Source of the DNA: SIG440 sp045648175
Lineage (GTDB): Bacteria > Bacillota > Clostridia > Monoglobales > Monoglobaceae
Direction: 5' to 3'
Length of the DNA stretch: 19,215 bases
Assembly (NCBI GenBank): GCA_045648175.1
Contig: JAZRNN010000064.1
Coordinates: 1 to 19,215 of the forward strand
The translations under genes were made by a program, and so were the position numbers. The notes beneath the pieces are model-generated. The model was not told the DNA's origin. It saw nothing but the letters and a program-made list of their open reading frames with translations, and did no database searches. Numbering within the stretch: the first letter of the stretch is position 1; each line of letters opens with the position of its first letter. This document shows, piece by piece, positions 13,016 to 19,215 of the stretch.

Positions 13016-13754
13016 TATGTTTTTTTGAAACTACGAAAAAAATTCTCTCGTCGCAGTCTGTTGCTGTCGCAAATTCAAAAGACTTGTAAATTCCTGTCAC
13101 ATCAAGTCCTGCAGACACTGCCGCATCTGTAATTTCTGCAATAGAATATGCCCTTTCCTGCTGAAATTCATCAAATCGTATGTAAGTTTCATCCTCATCT
13201 TCGCAAAAAAATGTAAGAGCAAAGTCACAAATATTTGTTTCTTCACAGAACTCACTTTGCCACACATAAAATATTCCCTGCTCGTCATTGACAAAAGTGT
13301 TATTTCCTAAAACATTTTTCAGCTTGTGAACGCTGTTTATATCAAATATAAACACACCGCCGGGGTTAAGATAATTGCTGACCAGTCCGAAAAGCTGTTT
13401 TAAATCATTATAATCGGTGATGTAGTTTACGCCATCCAATGCGCATACAATTGCATCAACGGTGCCAAAAAGCTCCATCTCACACATATCCTGACAAAGA
13501 AACAGTATTTCTTGATTTGCCTCATACGCTTTATCTCTTGCAATGTTAAGCATTTCAACCGACATATCAAGGCCAATCATATCATAACCACGCTCTGCCA
13601 TAGGCAGGGTGATGTTTCCCGTTCCGCAGGCAAGGTCAAGGACGAGTTCAGGCTTCTTTCCCAACCGCTTAAAAATCTCTTCATAAAAGTTTACAAATTT
13701 GTTGTAATCCGCATCCTGCAGCTTGTCATAAACCTGTGCAAAATCGTTATACAT
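12993..13754 (-). CDS. Class I SAM-dependent methyltransferase
   Basis: Soluble methyltransferase with a Rossmann-like fold, 253 aa. Motif I VLDLACGTGN is at 38-47, the acidic residue that binds the ribose of S-adenosylmethionine is Asp63 in MIGLDMS, and a motif II/III region shows DAIVCALDGVNYI and NPGGVFIFDINS. The N terminus (YNDFAQVYDKL) resembles the YqeM-like small-molecule or unknown-substrate methyltransferases. AGGTGGTGAT precedes the ATG. It starts 13 bp after the pcrA stop and is probably the last gene of that operon. The substrate is unknown; the genes beside it do not point to one. Confidence 0.85.
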   Translation of the reverse strand: MYNDFAQVYDKLQDADYNKFVNFYEEIFKRLGKKPELVLDLACGTGNITLPMAERGYDMIGLDMSVEMLNIARDKAYEANQEILFLCQDMCEMELFGTVDAIVCALDGVNYITDYNDLKQLFGLVSNYLNPGGVFIFDINSVHKLKNVLGNNTFVNDEQGIFYVWQSEFCEETNICDFALTFFCEDEDETYIRFDEFQQERAYSIAEITDAAVSAGLDVTGIYKSFEFATATDCDERIFFVVSKKHIDIKWEK

Positions 13755-13767
13755 AAGGTATCACCAC

Positions 13768-16140
13768 CTAAATTTTTTCAAGCTGAACATATGCCGCCAT
13801 AAGATTTTTCTCACCAACACTGTCAAACTTAACACGCAAAAACATATCCGCACCGATTGCCTTTGCCTCCAAAACCATTCCCTCGCCAAACTTGCGGTGC
13901 ATAACCCTGTCACCCGACGAGAAATCAAGAACTGGTTTGTTGCCTGTAGCTGTAGCCGAAGTTTGAGACTTAGCTGCGTTATTTGAAAACATTGATGTAT
14001 CCATTGTCGGCTTTTTGGTATAGGTAAATCCAAAGTCGCTGACAGTTGTCTTTCGTGCACTTTCCTCGTTTACCAATTCTTTGGGAATTTCCTTCAAAAA
14101 CCGCGACATCATATTATACTTTGTTGTGCCGAATAACGTTCTTGTGTCTGTATGGGTCAGGTAAAGGCGTACTTTTGCACGGGTAATACCCACATAACAA
14201 AGACGGCGTTCCTCCTCCATTTCGTCATCCATACCAAGCGAACGGACACCGGGGAAGATACCTTCTTCCATACCAATAAGAAATACGTTTTTAAACTCTA
14301 ACCCCTTTGCGCTGTGAAGGGTCATAAGTGTAACAGCCTCCTGGGTTTCGTCAAGGCTGTCAATATCCGCTACAAGTGAAATATTTTCAAGCAAATCTTC
14401 CAATGTGGTTTCGGGATTTTCTTTAACGGTTTCCTGAACCATTGATAAAAATTCCTTTAGGTTTTCAATCCTTGTACGGCTTTCAACCGTATCATCCTTT
14501 TCAAGGGCAGAAATCATTCCCGATTTTTCAAGAACACATTTTACAAAGCCCTCTAATGTTTCCTCGGTTTCTCTTGCCTTTGAGAGAGCGTCCATTATTT
14601 CAACAAACACGCCCACCTTTGCTGCACTTCGTGAAAGCTCGGCAAATTGCGGTGCACGTCGGCAGATTTCAAGAGCACCAACGCCCTCGCTCTCGGCGAT
14701 ATCAATAATTTTATCAACTGTTGTATCGCCTATACCTCGTTTTGGCTCGTTTACAATTCTGCGGAATGCAACGTTGTCTGTTGGATTTTGTACAAGGCGC
14801 AAGTACGAGGTTAAATCCTTGATTTCCTTGCGGTCATAAAATCGCAGGCCGCCCACAACCTTGTACGGAATTGCCATTCTAAGCAATGTGTCTTCCACCA
14901 CACGGGACTCTGCATTCATACGATACAGAACAACAAAATCATTGTAGCTTTCGCCCTTTGAATGAAATTCTTCAACCCTATCACCGATAAATCTTGCCTC
15001 ATCGTGCTCGTTTGTGGCATTATAAATGGTTATCTTGTCGCCTTCGCCGTTTTGTGTCCACAGTTTTTTCTGCTTTCTGCCCATATTGTGTCCGATAACG
15101 CCATTTGCGGCATTTAAGATATTCTGAGTTGAACGATAATTTTCTTCCAGCTTGATAACCCTTGCATTTTCAAACTCTTCCTCAAAGCCAAGAATGTTGG
15201 ATATATCAGCTCCACGGAATTTATAAATACTCTGGTCATCATCCCCTACCACGCACAAGTTACGGTGCTTTGCCGCAAGTAGACTGACTAAGCGGTACTG
15301 AGCGTGGTTTGTATCCTGATACTCGTCGATAAGTATGTATTTAAATTTGTTTTGATAAAACTCAAGTACATCGGGATTTTCCTCAAAAAGTTTAACCGTA
15401 CACATAATCAAATCGTCAAAGTCAAGTGCATTGTATTTTTTCAATTTCTTTTGATAAAGGGTATAAACCCTTGCCACAACTGACTTGAAAAAGTCTGCCT
15501 TAAAAATTTGAGTATAATCCTCAGGGGTAACAAGCTCATTCTTTGCCTGACTGATTGCACCGCCGATAGCTTTGGGGGCAAATTCCTTTGAGTCAAGATT
15601 AAGCTCCTTTAAACATTCCTTAATTAAAGTCTGCTGGTCTGCTGTGTCAAAAATAACAAAGCTTTTGTCATAGCCAAGTCTGTCAATGTCACGTCTTAAA
15701 AATTTGACGCAGGATGAATGGAATGTCGATGCCCACACATCATCACCCATACCGCCAAGCTTTGCATTAAGACGCGATTTAAGCTCTGCCGCCGCCTTGT
15801 TTGTAAATGTTATTGCAAGAACATTATATGGTCTTACGGGGTCAACCGCCATATAATCCCACAAATGTGGCGGAATTTCTTCAATCTCGCCATTCGCAAA
15901 CCATTCTAAAATTTCAAGCTCCTCGGCACTTATCCCCGACGGAACGTTTGTATCCTCATATGCTTTGCCAAATGTCAGCAAATGTGCAATTTTATGTATA
16001 ATAACCGTAGTCTTGCCCGAGCCTGCACCTGCAATCACAAGTAAAGGGCCTTCGGTATTAACCACAGCCTCTAACTGTTTATTGTTAAGGTTTTTATAAC
16101 CGTTTTCTATTATCTTTTTTCTTATATCCAAAAAATTCAT
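13768..16140 (-). CDS. pcrA: UvrD/PcrA-type ATP-dependent 3'-5' DNA helicase
   Basis: Superfamily 1A helicase for nucleotide excision repair, replication restart and clearing of replication-transcription conflicts. 790 aa. Motifs run in order: I GAGSGKT (38-44), Ia ITFTNKAAAEL (110-120), II DEYQDT (272-277), III GDDDQSIYKFRGAD, IV LEENYRST, V LMTLHSAKGLEFKNVFLIG and VI EERRLCYVGITRAK. The C-terminal tail (VLDFSSGDRVMHRKFGEG and on) is the Tudor-like, RNA-polymerase-binding domain of PcrA. Between motifs I and Ia an extra acidic stretch of about 40 residues (about 60-100) is present. The ATG at 16140 follows TTAGGAG; a TTG at 16161 overlaps the mnmA stop but has no ribosome site. It starts 17 bp after mnmA. 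Confidence 0.95.
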   Translation of the reverse strand: MNFLDIRKKIIENGYKNLNNKQLEAVVNTEGPLLVIAGAGSGKTTVIIHKIAHLLTFGKAYEDTNVPSGISAEELEILEWFANGEIEEIPPHLWDYMAVDPVRPYNVLAITFTNKAAAELKSRLNAKLGGMGDDVWASTFHSSCVKFLRRDIDRLGYDKSFVIFDTADQQTLIKECLKELNLDSKEFAPKAIGGAISQAKNELVTPEDYTQIFKADFFKSVVARVYTLYQKKLKKYNALDFDDLIMCTVKLFEENPDVLEFYQNKFKYILIDEYQDTNHAQYRLVSLLAAKHRNLCVVGDDDQSIYKFRGADISNILGFEEEFENARVIKLEENYRSTQNILNAANGVIGHNMGRKQKKLWTQNGEGDKITIYNATNEHDEARFIGDRVEEFHSKGESYNDFVVLYRMNAESRVVEDTLLRMAIPYKVVGGLRFYDRKEIKDLTSYLRLVQNPTDNVAFRRIVNEPKRGIGDTTVDKIIDIAESEGVGALEICRRAPQFAELSRSAAKVGVFVEIMDALSKARETEETLEGFVKCVLEKSGMISALEKDDTVESRTRIENLKEFLSMVQETVKENPETTLEDLLENISLVADIDSLDETQEAVTLMTLHSAKGLEFKNVFLIGMEEGIFPGVRSLGMDDEMEEERRLCYVGITRAKVRLYLTHTDTRTLFGTTKYNMMSRFLKEIPKELVNEESARKTTVSDFGFTYTKKPTMDTSMFSNNAAKSQTSATATGNKPVLDFSSGDRVMHRKFGEGMVLEAKAIGADMFLRVKFDSVGEKNLMAAYVQLEKI

Positions 16141-16157
16141 TTTGTTTCTCCTAATTT

Positions 16158-17270
16158 TCAACGGATGATCCCGCCGCCTATAACACAGTTACCGCCGATT
16201 TCATAAAACACAACCGCCTGACCGGGAGTGATTGCCCTTTGCGGATTGTCAAAAGTAACCTTTACCAAGCCATCAGATAGTGGCTCAACCGTTGCCTCAG
16301 CCTCCCTTGCGCTGTATCGCACCTTTGCCGCAATACGAATGGGCTGCATCAGCTTGTCAAAGGGAATAAAATTCACATTATCCGCAATAAGAGTGTCCGA
16401 AAATTCAGTTCCCTTTTCGCCAAGGGTAATTTCGTTCTTTTCAGCATCAATCCCGAGAACAAACATAGGTTTGCCGAATGTTACTCCAAGACCCTTGCGT
16501 TGACCCACAGTGTAGTGGATAATTCCACGATGTCTGCCCAGTATATTTCCATTTTCGTCAACAAAATTGCCCTCAATATCGTCCTCACCCGTACGTCGAT
16601 GTATAAATCCCGCATAATCATTGTCGGGAATAAAGCAAATCTCCATACTGTCAGGCTTTTTTGCAGTAATCAGCCCCAGCTTTTCGGCAATGGCACGGGT
16701 TTCGTCCTTGTTTTCAAGTCTGCCAAGTGGCATAAGTGTTTTTGAAAGTTGCTCCTGATTTAAAGAATAAAGTGCATATGTCTGGTCCTTTGCACAAGAC
16801 ATTGCACGTTTAAGAAGGTATCTGTCCAAAGATTCATCATACTCAACCGATGCATAATGACCCGTTGCAACATAGTCCGCGCCCAAAAGCTCTGCTTTTT
16901 TCAGCATTGCGTCAAATTTAAGATGCTTATTGCAGGCAATACATGGATTTGGCGTTCTGCCGTTTTGGTATTCATTTACGAAGTAATCTATAACGCATTT
17001 ATCAAACTCACGGCGGAAGTCAAGAACGTGATGCTCAATTCCCAGCTTGTAACAAACATATTTTGCATCCTGGACAGCCGATGCACTGCAGCAAGTGCCA
17101 TCAATATGCTGACCACAAACCTCTTCGCCGTCCCACAGACGCATGGTAAGCCCCACCACATCATAGCCATCCTCAAGCAAAAGTGCGGCCGCGACGCTTG
17201 AATCAACGCCGCCTGACATTCCTATAACTACTTTTTTCTTGCTCATAAACTTTACGAAAAAGGCTGACAT
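16158..17270 (-). CDS. mnmA: tRNA-specific 2-thiouridylase MnmA
   Basis: Adds sulfur to U34 of tRNA-Lys, -Glu and -Gln using ATP and persulfide sulfur. 370 aa from this start, 362 from the next ATG. The PP-loop SGGVDSS follows KKKVVIGM; the two catalytic cysteines are in GRTPNPCIACN and SMEICFIPD. Other hallmarks are ATGHYASVEY and YTVGQRKGLGV. The start is uncertain: ATG 17268-17270 has AGAGG 7 bp upstream, but ATG 17244-17246 gives the family's usual N terminus MSKKKVVIGMSGG and no good ribosome site. The first ATG sits in the loop of a terminator-like hairpin. It is downstream of nifS and nifU, whose persulfide sulfur it can use, and upstream of pcrA. Confidence 0.95.
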   Translation of the reverse strand: MSAFFVKFMSKKKVVIGMSGGVDSSVAAALLLEDGYDVVGLTMRLWDGEEVCGQHIDGTCCSASAVQDAKYVCYKLGIEHHVLDFRREFDKCVIDYFVNEYQNGRTPNPCIACNKHLKFDAMLKKAELLGADYVATGHYASVEYDESLDRYLLKRAMSCAKDQTYALYSLNQEQLSKTLMPLGRLENKDETRAIAEKLGLITAKKPDSMEICFIPDNDYAGFIHRRTGEDDIEGNFVDENGNILGRHRGIIHYTVGQRKGLGVTFGKPMFVLGIDAEKNEITLGEKGTEFSDTLIADNVNFIPFDKLMQPIRIAAKVRYSAREAEATVEPLSDGLVKVTFDNPQRAITPGQAVVFYEIGGNCVIGGGIIR

Positions 17271-17280
17271 CTGCCAGCCT
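17256..17280 (-). terminator. Terminator or attenuator hairpin at the 5' end of mnmA
   Basis: On the minus strand AGGCTG (17275-17280) pairs with CAGCCT (17261-17266), followed by five T in all. The loop holds the upstream mnmA ATG and the stem takes in part of its AGAGG ribosome site. It could terminate the nifSU transcript or hide the start of mnmA. Confidence 0.55.
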
Positions 17281-17297
17281 CTTTATCCTTTCAGATA

Positions 17298-17750
17298 TTA
17301 TTCTTCAACAGCTCCGTGGTCGCGTGCGTGACAACAAGAGCAATCTCCGTTACATCCCACGATATGTGTGGGGTCAATACCCTTACGGTTGTAATAGTCG
17401 GCAATTGCAGAATGGATTGCCTCCTGAGCTAAGTTTGAACAATGCATCTTTACGGGGGGAAGCCCGTCAAGAGCCTCGGCAACTGCAACATTGGTAATCT
17501 CAAGAGCCTCGTCAATGGTCTTACCCTTTACCATTTCTGTCGCCATACTTGATGTAGCAACAGCGGCACCGCAGCCAAAGGTTTTGAATTTAACGTCCTC
17601 AATTTGCTTGGTATCGTCGTTTATCTTCATATAGATTTTCATAATATCACCGCATTTGGGGTTGCCAACCTGACCTACGGCATTTGCATCTTCAATTTCA
17701 CCAACATTTCTCGGATTTGAGAAATGGTCCATAACTTTTTCGCTGTACAT
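17298..17750 (-). CDS. nifU: Fe-S cluster assembly scaffold, NifU/IscU type
   Basis: Scaffold on which Fe-S clusters are built with sulfur from NifS. 150 aa: an IscU-like domain plus a C-terminal tail. The three ligand cysteines are Cys33 (NPKCGD), Cys60 (FGCGAA) and Cys104 (MHCSNLAQEAI); Asp35 in the first motif is the residue that governs cluster release in IscU. The start MYSEKVMDHFSNPRNVG is typical. Residues 133-145 (CNGDCSCCHARDH) form an extra Cys/His cluster, seen in clostridial NifU-like proteins as I recall, that could hold another metal or cluster. GAAAGGA precedes the ATG; nifS ends 23 bp upstream. It stands apart from nitrogenase genes, so a housekeeping role is most likely. Confidence 0.94.
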   Translation of the reverse strand: MYSEKVMDHFSNPRNVGEIEDANAVGQVGNPKCGDIMKIYMKINDDTKQIEDVKFKTFGCGAAVATSSMATEMVKGKTIDEALEITNVAVAEALDGLPPVKMHCSNLAQEAIHSAIADYYNRKGIDPTHIVGCNGDCSCCHARDHGAVEE

Positions 17751-17773
17751 AATCTATCTTTTCCTTTCGTAAA

Positions 17774-18952
17774 TTACTTATTCTTAACTTCCTCATAGAG
17801 AGGAGACATTTCCCTGAGTCTTGAAACAATGGTTTTAAGTGCCTCCACAATTCTGTCAACGTCCTCTATAGTATTGGCATCACCAAAGGTAACCCTCAGC
17901 GAGCCGTGTGCAATCTCATGCTTTAAACCGATTGCAAGTAAAACGTGTGACGGGTCAAGTGAGCCCGATGTACAAGCGCTGCCGCTTGATGCTGAAATCC
18001 CCTGCATATCAAGCATAAGCAAAAGGGATTCGCCCTCGATAAACTCAAATGAAATATTTGCATTTGATGCAAGTCTTTGTACAGGGTGACCATTAAGGCG
18101 TGTGTAAGGAATTTCATTAAGTATTCTTTCAATATACTTATCACGCATTTCAGCAAGCCTTGCTGTGTGCCCAGCGATATCTGCCGTTGCAAGCTCTATT
18201 GCCTTTCCAAGGCCTACTATCGCCGCAACATTCTCAGTACCTGCACGCTTATTGCTCTCCTGAGCACCGCCTGTGATGAAAGGTGCCACCTTTACTCCCT
18301 TTTTTATAAACAACGCTCCGCTGCCCTTTGGGCCATAGAACTTGTGTCCTGTCATTGACAGCAAATCGACATTCATCTTGTTTACGTCAATATCCATCAT
18401 ACCGATTGCCTGAACTGCGTCGGTGTGAAAGATTATACCCGCATCCTTTGTCACATTTCCGATTTCCTCAATTGGCATAATTGTGCCGATTTCGTTGTTG
18501 GCTGTCATTATTGTGACAAGGATTGTTGTATCCTTAATTGCTTTGCGCACATCCTCTGCCGACACCATACCAAATTCATCAACGGGCAGATATGTCACCT
18601 CAAAGCCCTCTTTTTCAAGAGTCTGACAGGTGTGAAGCACTGCGTGATGTTCAACGGCCGATGTAATAATATGATTGCCCTTTGCCTTGTTTGCGTGGGC
18701 TACACCTCGGATTGCCCAGTTGTCAGCTTCTGTGCCCGAGCCTGTAAAGAAAATTTCCTTAACATCGGCACCGATTGCCTTTGCAACCTGCTCACGTGCA
18801 AGGCTTATTGCCTTTTTAGTTTCTCTGCCCTCGGCATAAACTGTTGATGCATTACCAAAGTTCTCGGCAAAATAAGGAAGCATTGCATCAAGGACCTCAC
18901 GCCTTACAGGAGTTGTTGCCGAATGGTCAACATAAATTCGCTTTTTCTCCAT
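17774..18952 (-). CDS. nifS: Cysteine desulfurase NifS
   Basis: PLP enzyme that turns L-cysteine into L-alanine and an enzyme-bound persulfide, feeding NifU and MnmA. 392 aa. N-terminal VDHSATTPV is the class signature; His102 in AVEHHAV stacks on PLP; the PLP Lys204 is in MTGHKFYGPKG; and the catalytic Cys327 lies in SSGSACTSGSLDPSHV, the long mobile loop of the NifS/IscS group rather than the SufS group. The end LRVTFGDANTIEDVDRIVEAL is also typical. Ribosome site AAAGGTAGGA. It heads the sulfur genes and follows rnhA with a gap of about 100 bp holding a hairpin. No IscR/RrfR-type repressor is seen in the window. Confidence 0.96.
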   Translation of the reverse strand: MEKKRIYVDHSATTPVRREVLDAMLPYFAENFGNASTVYAEGRETKKAISLAREQVAKAIGADVKEIFFTGSGTEADNWAIRGVAHANKAKGNHIITSAVEHHAVLHTCQTLEKEGFEVTYLPVDEFGMVSAEDVRKAIKDTTILVTIMTANNEIGTIMPIEEIGNVTKDAGIIFHTDAVQAIGMMDIDVNKMNVDLLSMTGHKFYGPKGSGALFIKKGVKVAPFITGGAQESNKRAGTENVAAIVGLGKAIELATADIAGHTARLAEMRDKYIERILNEIPYTRLNGHPVQRLASNANISFEFIEGESLLLMLDMQGISASSGSACTSGSLDPSHVLLAIGLKHEIAHGSLRVTFGDANTIEDVDRIVEALKTIVSRLREMSPLYEEVKNK

Positions 18953-18988
18953 TTTGATTCCTACCTTTCTTTTATCTGCGGAGTAAAA

Positions 18989-19009
18989 TTTACGGTTTCA
19001 AGCCGTAAA
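18989..19009 (-). terminator. Hairpin between rnhA and nifS
   Basis: Perfect 7-bp stem TTTACGG (18989-18995) / CCGTAAA (19003-19009), 7-nt loop. On the minus strand it is followed by TTTTACTCC, so it may be a weak terminator of rnhA or a leader structure for nifS. No convincing nifS promoter is visible in this gap. Confidence 0.4.
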
Positions 19010-19056
19010 AAATCTATGAAAAGTAGACCTCTCCGTATGTAAATTAAATAAAATTA

Positions 19057-19215
19057 TCATCTGAATTTCTGTGACTCTGCAACCGCCAAAGAATCACAAC
19101 GTTCATTTTCGGGATGTCCCGCATGGCCTTTAACCCACACAAGTTTAACATCGTGTTTGCCCAAAAGTTTGAGGATTTTCTCCCAAAGGTCACTGTTTTG
19201 TGCCGCCTCGCGTCT
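19057..19215 (-). CDS. rnhA: Ribonuclease HI, C-terminal part (gene runs off the window)
   Basis: The last 52 codons of an RNase HI, which cuts the RNA strand of RNA-DNA hybrids. The stop is TGA at 19057-19059; the 5' part lies beyond the window edge, so no start is present. WVKGHAGHPENERCDSLA is the classic C-terminal signature and holds two active-site residues of the family, the His of KGHAG and the Asp of ERCD. The catalytic Asp and Glu residues of the N-terminal half are outside. The tail after the active site is short (VAESQKFR). It lies upstream of nifS on the same strand. Confidence 0.9.
   Translation of the reverse strand, partial: RREAAQNSDLWEKILKLLGKHDVKLVWVKGHAGHPENERCDSLAVAESQKFR

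Noticed and set aside
16141..16161. TTG start for pcrA overlapping the mnmA stop
   Set aside because: No ribosome site, while the ATG at 16140 follows TTAGGAG.
18425..18847. 140-codon plus-strand frame opposite nifS
   Set aside because: Antisense shadow of a well-conserved gene; Cys-rich nonsense composition and no ribosome site.
1..19215. CRISPR array, insertion sequence, prophage or clustered defence genes
   Set aside because: No regularly spaced repeats, transposase, integrase, phage or cas-like proteins seen; the TA pair is the only accessory-type module.

Overview
The window looks like chromosomal core sequence from an anaerobic, moderately AT-rich low-GC Gram-positive bacterium, most likely a gut-type member of the Clostridia. 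Four things point there: strong AGGAGG-type ribosome sites, clear sigma-A promoters (TTGACA / TATAAT, 17-bp spacers), a clostridial NifS-NifU pair in front of mnmA, and a PcrA helicase with an insertion of a kind I recall from clostridial homologues. The assignment is inference from gene content; there is no rRNA here to confirm it.

Layout. (1) 11-627, minus: a phd-doc type II toxin-antitoxin module whose Doc/Fic toxin carries Arg in place of the catalytic His. (2) 893-4640, plus: a PTS operon of enzyme I (ptsI), a glucose-family EIIA and an EIICB permease; HPr is not present. (3) 4660-5130, minus: a TspO/MBR membrane protein ending in a shared palindrome. (4) 5212-5471, plus: a two-gene tRNA operon, Leu(GAG) and Gln(CUG), with a consensus promoter and a terminator. 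(5) 5511-5611: a non-coding stretch ending in a strong orphan terminator. (6) 5694-6742, plus: a DUF1294 membrane protein translationally coupled to a stand-alone formyltransferase. (7) 6724-9333, minus: a LOG-family nucleotide hydrolase, then proA, then a small alarmone synthetase. (8) 9447-11697, plus: a methionine-gamma-lyase-family PLP enzyme and an EamA transporter. (9) 11776-12938, minus: a cold-shock protein and Hsp33. (10) 12993-19215, minus: rnhA (5' end outside the window), nifS, nifU, mnmA, pcrA and a SAM methyltransferase, closely packed.

How the genes work together. NifS mobilises cysteine sulfur; NifU assembles Fe-S clusters on it and MnmA uses it for tRNA 2-thiouridine. The PTS genes form a sugar-uptake unit that must borrow HPr from elsewhere. 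proA and the alarmone synthetase are 18 bp apart, which places a (p)ppGpp synthetase in a proline-biosynthesis transcript.

I found no CRISPR array, insertion sequence, prophage or multi-gene defence system. The most noteworthy signals are small: the altered Doc active site, three related operator-like sites before ptsI, a proA promoter built into an inverted repeat, two divergent promoters with abutting -35 boxes, a terminator candidate hidden inside the convergent formyltransferase gene, and a hairpin that encloses the mnmA start codon.
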